Assembly: GCA_022825725.1 (NCBI GenBank)
Contig: JAJDWE010000033.1
Coordinates: forward strand, 23,926 to 87,925
Length of the DNA: 64,000 nucleotides
Direction of reading: 5' to 3'
DNA from: Gemmatimonadota bacterium
GTDB lineage: Bacteria; Gemmatimonadota; Gemmatimonadetes; Palauibacterales; Palauibacteraceae
Shown here: in pieces, positions 43,795 to 51,990 of the stretch
Layout of the letters: each line of letters starts with the position of its first letter
Position numbering within the stretch: the first letter of the stretch is position 1
Notes under the pieces: generated by a model
Database searches by the model: none
What the model was told of the DNA's origin: nothing
Seen by the model: only the letters and a program-made list of their open reading frames with translations
Made by a program: the position numbers and the translations under genes

Positions 43795-44781
43795 ATGCAT
43801 GGATCGGCGCCGCCGATCGAACCACGGCAAGACAGCGCGCGACCGCGACGAATCCACTCGTCGCAGTCCTCGGCGAACGACGCCGGGTCGGCCGGTGCCG
43901 CACCCCTCGTGCGCCTCGACCACCTGGATACGCTCTGGTTCCAGGTGACCGGGACGATCTGCAACCTGCGCTGCGTCCACTGCTTCATCAGCTGTGCCCC
44001 CGACAACGACAGCTTCGGGTTCCTCTCGCTCGCCGAGGTCGAGGACTGGCTCCGGCGCTCGGAGAAGTGGGGCGTCAAGGAGTACTACTTCACCGGCGGC
44101 GAACCCTTCATGCACCCCGACCTCGCCGCCATGCTGGAACGGACCCTGGAGCGGGGACCGGCTTCCGTGCTGACGAACGGGACTCTGCTCCCCGCGCGGG
44201 CCCTGAAGCCCATCGCCCGGACCGCCCGCGCGGCGAGCTACTCGCTCGAAATGCGCGTCTCCCTCGATGGACCGTCGCCCGAGACGAACGACCCCATCCG
44301 GGGCGAGGGCACCTTCGACCGCGCGATGGACGGCGTCCGGAAGCTGCTCGCCGAGGGATTCCTTCCGATCATCACCGCCACGCAGGTATGGGAACCGGAA
44401 CGGGATGAAGAGGTGCGTCAGGCCTTCGTCGCGCGGCTGCGGTCGCTCGGGTACGAGAACCCGCGGCTCAAGATTCTCCCGTCCCTCCGCATCGGGCGCG
44501 AGGCGGCGCGCATCCGCCCGTACACGGACGAGGAGCGCGTGACGGAGGCGATGATGGAGGGATACGAGGAGAACCAGTTGCTCTGCGCGTCGAGCCGGGT
44601 GGTGACGAACCGCGGCATCTACGCCTGTCCCATCCTCATCGAGAAGCCGGCGGCCCGCATGGGTTCGACGCTGGAGGAAGCGTCCCGACCGGTGCGGCTC
44701 GACGAGTCCGCGTGCTACACGTGTTGGCTGCACGGCGCGATCTGCTCCAACTACGGGGGCATCGGGCAGGATGTCTCCTGA
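43795..44781 (+). CDS. Radical SAM protein with C-terminal cysteine-rich (SPASM-like) region
   Basis: This 328-aa protein has the radical SAM cluster motif GTICNLRCVHCFISC (CxxxCxxC, about 60-68) and GGEPFMHPD, TNGT and VSLDGPSPETND along the barrel. Its C-terminal part has cysteines in LLCASSR, YACPI, ESACYTCWLHG and AICSNYGG, suggesting an additional Fe-S centre as in SPASM proteins. The substrate is unknown. The ATG of the phosphoesterase gene lies 10 bases before its stop, so the two genes are translationally linked. An alternative start a few codons downstream cannot be excluded. Confidence 0.85.
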   Translation: MHGSAPPIEPRQDSARPRRIHSSQSSANDAGSAGAAPLVRLDHLDTLWFQVTGTICNLRCVHCFISCAPDNDSFGFLSLAEVEDWLRRSEKWGVKEYYFTGGEPFMHPDLAAMLERTLERGPASVLTNGTLLPARALKPIARTARAASYSLEMRVSLDGPSPETNDPIRGEGTFDRAMDGVRKLLAEGFLPIITATQVWEPERDEEVRQAFVARLRSLGYENPRLKILPSLRIGREAARIRPYTDEERVTEAMMEGYEENQLLCASSRVVTNRGIYACPILIEKPAARMGSTLEEASRPVRLDESACYTCWLHGAICSNYGGIGQDVS

Positions 44782-45574
44782 ACCGCGCCGGATCGCGGTC
44801 TTCGGCGGCGTCTACAGCAACCACCTCGCGCTGGCGGCCGCGATCGAGGACGCCACGGCCCGGGGGGCGGAAGCGCTCTATTGCCTCGGCGACCTGGGGG
44901 CGTTCGGCCCCCACCCCGACCGGGTCTTTCCGCTCCTCGTCGACCAGGAGGTCCGGGTTCTGCGGGGGAACTACGACGATTCGATCGCACGTGGCCTCGA
45001 GGATTGCCAGTGCGGCTACACCGACCCGCGCGACAACCATTTCGCACGGCTCTCGTACCGCTACACGTTCCGGAACACCCACGAGCGGTGGCGCCGCTGG
45101 ATGGCCCGCCTCCCCGGCGAGATCCGCCTCGATGTGGACGGCGCGCGGGTGCTCATGTGCCACGGCAGCCCCCGGCGCATGAACGAATTCCTCTGGGAGT
45201 CGGCGACCTCGACGCAGTTCCTGACCTGGCTCGCCCGCGAGCACGAGGCGGACATCGTGCTCGCGACCCATACCGGGATCCCGTGGCAGCGCTCGCTGCC
45301 CGGCGGCGGGCTCTTCGCGAACGTCGGCGTCCTGGGCCGGCCCGCGAACGACGGGCGGACGGAGGTGTGGTACGCGCTCCTCGATTTCGGCGACGCCACG
45401 GAGGCGCCGGCGGTTCTCGAGTTCGTGCCCGTGAGCTACGATCACGAACGCCTCGCGGGCGAGATGCGCGCTGAAGAGCTGCCCGAGGAGTTCGTGGAGA
45501 CGATCCTCACGGGCTGGTGGACGACCTGCATCGAAGTCCTCCCGGCGCGCGAACGCGCCCTCGGCCGGTTCTGA
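44771..45574 (+). CDS. Calcineurin-like phosphoesterase with altered first motif
   Basis: This 267-aa protein has most of the metallophosphoesterase pattern: LGDLGAFGPHPD (the GDxxxxGP motif), LRGNYDDSIA (GNxD) and LMCHGSPRRMNEFLW. The first motif, usually DxHGN, reads GGVYSN, so the first Asp and His ligands are missing, and the usual GHTH reads THTGIPW. The enzyme may use fewer metals or another substrate, or be a binding protein. The gene overlaps the radical SAM gene by 11 bases and no other gene is nearby on the strand, so the pair probably works together. Confidence 0.75.
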   Translation: MSPEPRRIAVFGGVYSNHLALAAAIEDATARGAEALYCLGDLGAFGPHPDRVFPLLVDQEVRVLRGNYDDSIARGLEDCQCGYTDPRDNHFARLSYRYTFRNTHERWRRWMARLPGEIRLDVDGARVLMCHGSPRRMNEFLWESATSTQFLTWLAREHEADIVLATHTGIPWQRSLPGGGLFANVGVLGRPANDGRTEVWYALLDFGDATEAPAVLEFVPVSYDHERLAGEMRAEELPEEFVETILTGWWTTCIEVLPARERALGRF

Positions 45575-45603
45575 CGCCCGCACGGCCGTAACTCCGCCCG
45601 ATT

Positions 45604-45632
45604 TTGCGGGGTGACCGGTCCGCGTTTAGCTT
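45604..45632 (+). promoter_or_regulatory. Possible promoter of the sigma factor gene
   Basis: TTGCGG (45604-45609), a 17-base spacer and TAGCTT (45627-45632) lie about 100 bases before the sigma factor ATG. The match is moderate. The leader between promoter and gene has no other clear feature. Confidence 0.35.
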
Positions 45633-45730
45633 CATGGCAGCGTCGGATGGTCCGAGCGCGACGGAGCCGGAATCGACAGATCGGCCCGCCAGCCTGGCCG
45701 GGTCGACGTCGGCAAGGAGAGGAAGTTGCG

Positions 45731-46570
45731 ATGGATCGCGAGGGTTTGTCGCCCAACATCCTCGAACGCTACCTCGAGGAACTGGGTCGTTATCCGCTTC
45801 TGAGCCCCACCGAGGAACGTGAGACCGCCCGCTCTGCCCAGAGCGGCGACACGTCCGCCCTCGACCGCCTCATCCGCGCGAATCTGCGCTTCGTCATCTC
45901 CATCGCCCGAAGATACCGCAACAAGGGGCTGAGCTTCCTCGACCTCATTCAGGAGGGGAACGTGGGGCTCGTCATCGCCGCCCGGAAGTTCGATCCGGAC
46001 CACGGGGTGAAGTTCATCAGCTACGCCGTGTGGTGGATTCGCCAGGCGATCCTGTCCGCGATCGCGAAGCAGGGCAGACCCGTGCGGGTGCCGCTCAATC
46101 GGGCGACCGAGTTGGCGCGCATGATCCGCGCGCGGGGCGAACTGCGTCAGACCCTCGACCGTGAGCCCAACGATCGGGAGATCGCGGCCGAGACGGGGTT
46201 GACGGTACCCACGGTCGGGCTGCTGCGGAGACTGAACGCGCGCGAGGTGCGACTCGACGCGCGGGTCGGGGCCGACGACGACAGCGACCTCGCGGAGCGG
46301 TTCCTCGCGGACGAGACGGATGTCGAGGAAGTCGTCGAACGGCGCCTGCTGAAGCGGCACATCGCCGACGGCCTGCGGCGCCTGCGTCCGCGGGACGCGC
46401 GCGTCGTCCGGCTGTACTACGGACTGCAGGGCGAAGACCCCCACACTCTGGAGCAGATCGGTCGCCTGCTGGGCGTTACGCGCGAACGCGTCCGGCAGCT
46501 CCGGGATCGAGCGCTCCGTGAGTTGCGGGAAGGCCCCGAGGGACAGAGCCTCGCGACTTTCGCGACCTGA
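45731..46570 (+). CDS. RNA polymerase sigma-70 family factor (RpoD/RpoS group)
   Basis: This protein of about 279 aa has region 1.2 (NILERYLEELGRYPLLSPTEERE), region 2 (ANLRFVISIARRYRNKGLSFLDLIQEGNVGL, then VKFISYAVWWIRQAI), region 3 (LARMIRARGELRQTLDREPNDREIA) and region 4 with RRLRPRDARVVRLYYGL and the helix-turn-helix LEQIGRLLGVTRERVRQLRDRAL. The size and the absence of the large region 1.1 fit a group 2 (RpoS-like) factor rather than primary RpoD. The start is ATG 45731, after AGGAGAGGA; the upstream ORF part is not conserved. It selects promoters under stress or growth-state change (inference). Confidence 0.9.
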   Translation: MDREGLSPNILERYLEELGRYPLLSPTEERETARSAQSGDTSALDRLIRANLRFVISIARRYRNKGLSFLDLIQEGNVGLVIAARKFDPDHGVKFISYAVWWIRQAILSAIAKQGRPVRVPLNRATELARMIRARGELRQTLDREPNDREIAAETGLTVPTVGLLRRLNAREVRLDARVGADDDSDLAERFLADETDVEEVVERRLLKRHIADGLRRLRPRDARVVRLYYGLQGEDPHTLEQIGRLLGVTRERVRQLRDRALRELREGPEGQSLATFAT

Positions 46571-46597
46571 CGTGACGCACGGCCCGAGGCGGCGGCG

Positions 46598-47566
46598 CTG
46601 AAGCGTCTGGGCCTGTTTCAGCATCCCGACTGCAGCCGGCACGACACGGGCTGGGGTCACCCGGAGCACCAGGGACGGCTCCGCGCCGTGATGGGCGCGC
46701 TCGAACGGGCGCTGCCCGAGCTTCACGAGGACGTCCTCCCCGTCATGCCGCCCGCGGCCGAAATCGCCCAACTGGCACGGGCCCACACGCCGGGACACGT
46801 GGAACGGGTACGGGCGATCTGCGACCGGTCCGTCGAGAGCGGAGGGATCGTGCGGGTCGATCCCGATACGCCGGTCTCGCCGGGAAGCTGGGACGCCGCC
46901 GTCGCCGCGTCCGGGTGCGGCGTCGCGGCGGTGGACGCGGTCCTCGATGGAACGTGCCGCGCCGCTTTCTGCGCCGTGCGCCCGCCGGGACACCACGCGA
47001 CGGCGGACCGGGCCATGGGCTTCTGCCTCTTCAACAACATCGCCGTGGCCGCCCGCCACGCCCTGGCCCGGCCGGAAGTCGAGCGGGTCATGATCGTGGA
47101 CTGGGACGTGCACCACGGAAACGGGACCCAGGACATCTTCTACGACGATCCCTCGGTCTTCTTCCTCTCGATGCACGAGTACCCTCTCTTCCCCGGCACC
47201 GGGTCCGCGGATCAACGCGGCCGGGGAGCGGGGGAGGGAACGACGCTGAATCTCCCCATGCCCGGGGGGCTTCCGCCCGAGCGTTACGTGGAGACGCTGC
47301 TCGAGGGCCTGGACCGGGCACTGACCCGCTTCGAGCCCGACATCACGCTCATCTCCGCCGGGTTCGACGCGGGGGCGGAGGATCCGCTGGGGGGCTTCAC
47401 CCTCACGCCGGCGCACTTCGACACGCTGACGCACGAGGTCGTCGGACGGACGCGGGCCACGGCCCGAAACCGCGTGGTCTCCTTCCTCGAGGGCGGTTAC
47501 AATCCCGACGAACTGGGACGCAACGTCGTCTCGCACCTGACGGCCCTGCGCGACGCCACGGGCTGA
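46598..47566 (+). CDS. Histone deacetylase/AcuC family deacetylase, probable CTG start
   Basis: The HDAC-family zinc deacetylase motifs are present: RPPGHHAT, FNNIAVAARHAL, DWDVHHGNGTQDIFY, MHEYPLFPGTG and SAGFDA, with GGYN at the end. The conserved N-terminus (LFQHPDCSRHDTGWGHPEHQGRL) lies upstream of the ORF-track start at 46688, so the true start is earlier. From the sigma stop in the same frame to that motif there is no ATG, GTG or TTG. CTG 46598, preceded by GAGG, gives 322 aa and the right N-terminus. Substrates could be acetyl-lysine in proteins or small acetylated molecules. Confidence 0.85.
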   Translation: MKRLGLFQHPDCSRHDTGWGHPEHQGRLRAVMGALERALPELHEDVLPVMPPAAEIAQLARAHTPGHVERVRAICDRSVESGGIVRVDPDTPVSPGSWDAAVAASGCGVAAVDAVLDGTCRAAFCAVRPPGHHATADRAMGFCLFNNIAVAARHALARPEVERVMIVDWDVHHGNGTQDIFYDDPSVFFLSMHEYPLFPGTGSADQRGRGAGEGTTLNLPMPGGLPPERYVETLLEGLDRALTRFEPDITLISAGFDAGAEDPLGGFTLTPAHFDTLTHEVVGRTRATARNRVVSFLEGGYNPDELGRNVVSHLTALRDATG

Positions 47567-47603
47567 CCGCCCGGGAGCGCGCCCCGCAGAAGAGGAGCCC
47601 CCC

Positions 47604-48839
47604 TTGCCCGACCTTGACGCCACCTTCCTGGAGACTGCTTCCCGGGAGCTCGAACGACAGAAAATCGACGCCTGGCTGCTGTATGACTTCCGGGCCCTCA
47701 ATCCGCTGGCGGCGCACCTTGTCGGCCTGCCCGAAGGCCAGAAGCGCCGGTACTTCGTCCTCATCGAGCCGGGGCGGACGCCGCACGCGCTCGTCCAGAA
47801 GATCGAAGTGTCGGGATGGGACGGGTGGCCGCACCGGCTCACGAGCTACGTCGGCTGGGACGAGATGGAGGCCGCGCTGCGCGAGATGCTGCAGGGCACG
47901 GGTACCGTCGCGATGGAGGTGAGCCCCCGGGACTCGATCCCGTACGTGGACCACGTCCCCGCCGGCGTCGTCGAACTCGTCGAATCGCTCGGGCCCCGGG
48001 TCGTCAGTTCGGTGGAGCTGATCTCCGGGACGGCGGCGCAGTGGGGCGCGCGCGGGCACGCGCTGCACCACGAGGCAGCCGAGATCCTGGCGCGGACCGC
48101 GCGGACCGCGTTCGAGCTGGCCGTGCGCGCGGCGGGGCTCACGCCCGAGGCGGATCCCGAAACGGCCGCCGCCTTCGACGCCTCCGCGGAGCCGACCCCG
48201 GTCACGGAGCACGACCTCGCCGAGTGGATCCGGGAGCGCCTCCGCGCCGAAGGCCTGACCGAGACCGACACGATCGTCGCGGTAGGCCCCAACGCCGCCA
48301 AGCCGCACTACGAACCCCGGGCCGAGGGATCGTCCGCCCTGACGGCTAACCAGGTGTTCATGGTGGATCTGTGGGGGCGCGTGGCCGGGGAACCCGATGC
48401 GGTCTTCGCCGACCAGACGTGGATGGGCTTCCTCGGTCCGGAGCCGCCCGCCGAGGTGGTCGCCGCGTGGGACGCGGTCGTCGCGGCGCGCGATGCGGCG
48501 GTCGACGTCATCCGGGCGGACCCCGGCGCCACCGGTGCGGACGCGGACCGGGCGGCCCGGGAGGCGCTGATCGCGCGCGGTTACGGGGACGCCATCTTCC
48601 ATCGCACGGGGCACGGGATCGACCGCGAAATCCACGGCGTCGGTCCCACGCTGGACAGCATCGAGATGCGGGACGACCGGCGGCTCGTGGCGGGCGTCGG
48701 CTTCTCCGTCGAGCCCGGCGTCTACCTGGAGGGACGTTTCGGCCACCGGACGGAAATCGATGTCTACATGCGCGAGGATGGGCCCGAAGTCACTCCGTCC
48801 CGGATCCAGTACAACCTATGGCGGACGACCGGAACATGA
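47604..48839 (+). CDS. M24 family metallopeptidase (Xaa-Pro aminopeptidase-like)
   Basis: This 411-aa protein has an N-terminal creatinase-like domain (about 1-145) and a C-terminal pita-bread domain. Metal ligands are in FMVDLWGRV (Asp), ADQTW (Asp), RTGHGIDREIHG (His), GVGFSVEPGVYLEG (Glu) and HRTEIDVY (Glu). It would cleave N-terminal residues before proline from peptides, with two divalent metals. The TTG start follows AGAGGAG. The stop overlaps the dipeptide epimerase start (ATGA), which suggests a shared role in peptide breakdown. Confidence 0.88.
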   Translation: MPDLDATFLETASRELERQKIDAWLLYDFRALNPLAAHLVGLPEGQKRRYFVLIEPGRTPHALVQKIEVSGWDGWPHRLTSYVGWDEMEAALREMLQGTGTVAMEVSPRDSIPYVDHVPAGVVELVESLGPRVVSSVELISGTAAQWGARGHALHHEAAEILARTARTAFELAVRAAGLTPEADPETAAAFDASAEPTPVTEHDLAEWIRERLRAEGLTETDTIVAVGPNAAKPHYEPRAEGSSALTANQVFMVDLWGRVAGEPDAVFADQTWMGFLGPEPPAEVVAAWDAVVAARDAAVDVIRADPGATGADADRAAREALIARGYGDAIFHRTGHGIDREIHGVGPTLDSIEMRDDRRLVAGVGFSVEPGVYLEGRFGHRTEIDVYMREDGPEVTPSRIQYNLWRTTGT

Positions 48840-49867
48840 GAATCTCGTGGGAACCGTTCCACGTCGAAACGGCGCACCCCTTCGGCATCAGCCGCGGCGT
48901 GAAGACCGGCGACGATCTGGTGTGGGTGCGACTGGAGCACGAGGGGATCGAAGGCTGGGGCGAGGCGGATCCGTCCGGGTACTACGGGGAGACGGCGGAT
49001 ACGGTGGAGGCGGCGCTGAGAAAGCTGGCCCCCCGCATCGAGGAGGTGGAAGACCCGTTCCAGCTCGAGAACATCGAGCGGGACCTTGCGAGCCTCCTCG
49101 GCCGGAACGGGTCGGCCCGCTGCGCGATCTCGTCGGCGCTCCACGACTGGGTCGGAAAGCGCGCGGGGCTTCCGCTCTGGAAGCTCTGGGGCCTGAATCC
49201 GGCCGACGCGCCGCTCAGTTCGTTCACGATCGGAATCGACGCGCCGGAGGTCATGGCCCGGAAGACGCGCGAGGCCGAAGCGTGGCCGATCCTCAAGATC
49301 AAGCTCGGAAGCGACGATGATGAAGCGCGGCTGAGCGCGGTCCGCGGCGCGGCGCCGGACAAGGTCCTGCGCGTGGACGCGAACGCGGCCTGGACTCCCG
49401 CCGAAGCCATCGAGGGGATCGCGATGTGCGCCGAATACGGCGTGGAGTTCGTGGAACAGCCGCTCCCGCCGACGGAGAACGACGAGCTGGCCTTCGTCCG
49501 CTCACGCGCGGTGCTCCCCATCGTCGTGGACGAGTCGAGCATCGTGGCGAGCGACATCCCGCGACTCGACGGCCTCGTCGACGGCATCAACATCAAGCTC
49601 GCGAAGTGCGGAGGTCCGAGGGAGGCGCTCCGCATGGTCCACACCGCGCGCGCCTGCGGCCTCTCGGTCATGCTCGGGTGCATGCTCGAGACGAGCCTCG
49701 GGATCGCGCCCGCGGCGCACCTCGCCTCGCTCGTGGACTACGCGGACCTGGACGGCGCCGCGCTCCTCCGTTCCGATCCGTTCACCGGCCCGCATCTCGA
49801 GGAGGGTCGAATCGTCCTGCCCGACCGTCCCGGGCTCGGCGTCGAGGCCACGGAGGCGTCCGCCTGA
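48836..49867 (+). CDS. Dipeptide epimerase (enolase superfamily, L-Ala-D/L-Glu epimerase-like)
   Basis: This 343-aa protein has the muconate-lactonizing subgroup layout. The cap domain is followed by LKIKLG (KxK base, about 160), VDANAAW, EFVEQPL and VDESS (metal Asp, Glu, Asp) and INIKLAKCGG (opposite base). It would racemise the second residue of dipeptides such as L-Ala-D-Glu from peptidoglycan turnover; the exact dipeptide is not readable. It overlaps the M24 peptidase stop by 4 bases and the TrpF-like start by 4 bases. The start is ATG 48836, not the ORF-track start. Confidence 0.88.
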   Translation: MRISWEPFHVETAHPFGISRGVKTGDDLVWVRLEHEGIEGWGEADPSGYYGETADTVEAALRKLAPRIEEVEDPFQLENIERDLASLLGRNGSARCAISSALHDWVGKRAGLPLWKLWGLNPADAPLSSFTIGIDAPEVMARKTREAEAWPILKIKLGSDDDEARLSAVRGAAPDKVLRVDANAAWTPAEAIEGIAMCAEYGVEFVEQPLPPTENDELAFVRSRAVLPIVVDESSIVASDIPRLDGLVDGINIKLAKCGGPREALRMVHTARACGLSVMLGCMLETSLGIAPAAHLASLVDYADLDGAALLRSDPFTGPHLEEGRIVLPDRPGLGVEATEASA

Positions 49868-50535
49868 GCCAGCGGAAGCCCGCGGTCAAGATCTGCTGCA
49901 TCGGGAGCCCGGAGGAGGCCGCGCTCGCCGCCCGCCACGGGGCGACGGCGATCGGGCTCGTCTCCGCGATGCCGAGCGGACCGGGGGTTATCGATGACGC
50001 CGCGATCCGCCGCATCGCGGTTGCGGCCCCGCGCGGCGTCGCGACCTTCCTGCTCACGTCGCGGACGGACCCGGAGGAGATCGCGGCCCACCAGCGCCAC
50101 GCCCGGGCGGACACGCTCCAGCTCGTGGACCGGCTGGCGCACGACGCGCTCCGCAGCCTGCGCCGCCTGTTGCCTGGCGTCTCGCTCGTTCAGGTCGTCC
50201 ACGTCCGGGGAGAGCACTCGGTGGAGGAGGCGGTCGCGGTGGCGCCGCTGGTCGACGCCGTCCTGCTCGACTCGGGCGACCCGGACCTCGCCGTGCGGCA
50301 ACTCGGCGGCACGGGTCGGGTTCACGACTGGAGGCACAGCCGCAGGATCGTCGAGCGGGCCGGCTGCCCGGTCTACCTTGCGGGAGGCCTCCGGCCGACG
50401 AACGTGGCCGCGGCTCTGCAGGCGGTCCGTCCCTTCGGCCTGGACGTCTGCTCGGGAGTGAGGACGAACGGGCGGCTCGACGAGAGGCTGCTGCGCAGCT
50501 TCATGCGCGAAGCGAGAGGCGGCGGGAACGGCTAG
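49864..50535 (+). CDS. Phosphoribosylanthranilate isomerase (TrpF) family protein
   Basis: This protein of about 223 aa matches TrpF: VKICCIGSPEEA (catalytic Cys), DAVLLDSG (catalytic Asp), LAGGLRPTNV and LDVCSGVR. The third strand reads LVSAMPSGPGVID rather than the usual SPRxI, a variant I associate with paralogs that are not in trp operons, so the substrate may differ. No ATG, GTG or TTG lies between the upstream reading frame and the conserved start. CTG 49864 overlaps the epimerase TGA, seven bases after GGAGG, so CTG initiation is likely. No other trp genes are near. Confidence 0.75.
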   Translation: MSQRKPAVKICCIGSPEEAALAARHGATAIGLVSAMPSGPGVIDDAAIRRIAVAAPRGVATFLLTSRTDPEEIAAHQRHARADTLQLVDRLAHDALRSLRRLLPGVSLVQVVHVRGEHSVEEAVAVAPLVDAVLLDSGDPDLAVRQLGGTGRVHDWRHSRRIVERAGCPVYLAGGLRPTNVAAALQAVRPFGLDVCSGVRTNGRLDERLLRSFMREARGGGNG

Positions 50536-50567
50536 CAGCCACGGGCTGCCGGCCAGTTCGGGTCCGG

Positions 50568-51884
50568 CTAGTCCGCGCGCACGCGGGCGCCGCGCCGGCA
50601 ATCCAGCGCGAGTTCCTCCGTCTCCGACCCCTCGCACGCCTCGCGCCGCGCGGCTTCGTCCGCGTAGAGCGAGTACAGCGACTCTCCCATGGCTTCGTGA
50701 CACCGCGGCTTGGCCGAGTCTTCGATGATGCGGCAGAACGAGAATCCGGCCCCGGTCGTCGCGGTCACGTCCACGAAGTTCTTGACGACCCCCACGTAGC
50801 ACCACTCGCGGTGGTCCGCCGGCGATTTCCGACATTCGCTGTGCGCTTCGTCCTCGTCCTGCAGCGTGCGGCCGCTGATGTCGCGGCCGAGACTCACGAA
50901 GCAGTCGTCCCGCCAGCCGTCCGGCGCATCGAGACAGGAGGTGGCCGCGTCCGCGATGTCCCAGTCGTTGTGCCAGAGCATGGCGGACGTCTGCATCTGG
51001 TAACAGGAGGTCAGGTACCGCTCGTCCAGGATCGAGCAGGGATAGTGCGGGTCGTCGGCACGCAGCGGCTCGAAGGGTTCGACGCCCTCGGCCATCGCCA
51101 TCGTCCCGTGGCCGTGCGCGCCCGCGCCGTGGTCCGAGGCTTCGGCCGCCTCGCCTGCCCCGCCCTCCATGGCGGTCCCGCCGGACACGAGTGCGGCGGC
51201 CGGATGATGAGGGGCGATCGCGTTGACAACGTTCTCCATGAACGCCCCGCCGTAGCACGAGTTCCGGTTCCATCCGGTCGTCAGCAGGTCGCAGCCCTCG
51301 AGGGCCATGAGAAGGTGGTGGCCGTAGTACATCGTCAGACCGTGTCCGAGACCGTGCAGGCACTGAAAGAGCAGCCAGCGGTCGGCGGGATCCGCCTCGT
51401 AGGGCTCGCAGAGCCCGGCGACCTTCTCCGCGTTCGGTTCGCCCGTGGCGATGAAATAGGCCTGGACGACGCCATGGTAGCATCCCGACTGGAAGACCTC
51501 CGTGCACTCCTCGAAGGCGTCGGTGAAGGTCTCTCCGGGCGAGTAGGCGTTGATGCCGATCGCGTGCGTGAGGACATGGGACTCCGCCCGGACCGCCCGG
51601 TCGGCGACGGCCAGCGACTCGAGCATGTCCAGCGCCGCAACCGTCCCGGCCGCGTCGAGTTCGTCGAGGAGCCGTGCTTCATAGCATCCCCGCCTCTCCT
51701 CCCACGCCAACTCATGGCACGCCTCGAACGCGGCCGCGGCCTCGGCCGAAGCGATGGGTGGCATCGACGGCCCCCCGCAGGCCGCCGCCGCGCTCCCGAT
51801 CGCCATGACAAGCCCGAGGCCGCGAGCGTGACGGCGCCGGTGAACTCCCGTGGACACGACGGTGCGCGATCCTGATCCGCTCAT
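50568..51884 (-). CDS. Cys/His-rich lipoprotein of unknown function
   Basis: This 438-aa protein has a signal with lipobox (LVMAIGSAAAACGG, Cys about 36) and a body with a repeated pattern of paired cysteines and histidines: AACHELAWEERRGCYEA-like start, SHVLTHAIGI, FQSGCYHGVV, QCLHGLGHGLTMYYGHH, SCYGGAFMENV, SCYQMQTSAM, DDCFVSLGRD and EWCYVGVVKN. A His/Gly-rich insert (DHGAGAHGHG) sits about residue 250. No CxxCH haem motif is present. Metal, haem or disulfide-based function is possible, but I do not recognise the family. The start is ATG 51884 after GAGGGAGAGGG; the ORF track adds 26 residues. Confidence 0.7.
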   Translation of the reverse strand: MSGSGSRTVVSTGVHRRRHARGLGLVMAIGSAAAACGGPSMPPIASAEAAAAFEACHELAWEERRGCYEARLLDELDAAGTVAALDMLESLAVADRAVRAESHVLTHAIGINAYSPGETFTDAFEECTEVFQSGCYHGVVQAYFIATGEPNAEKVAGLCEPYEADPADRWLLFQCLHGLGHGLTMYYGHHLLMALEGCDLLTTGWNRNSCYGGAFMENVVNAIAPHHPAAALVSGGTAMEGGAGEAAEASDHGAGAHGHGTMAMAEGVEPFEPLRADDPHYPCSILDERYLTSCYQMQTSAMLWHNDWDIADAATSCLDAPDGWRDDCFVSLGRDISGRTLQDEDEAHSECRKSPADHREWCYVGVVKNFVDVTATTGAGFSFCRIIEDSAKPRCHEAMGESLYSLYADEAARREACEGSETEELALDCRRGARVRAD

Positions 51885-51990
51885 TCCCTCTCCCTCGTTT
51901 TGCACCCGCGACAGCGCGCGGAACCAGCGGCACAACTTGACGGAGCGTGGTCCTCGCAACAAGCGAAACCGGCTGCGCCAGTCGGCGCGA

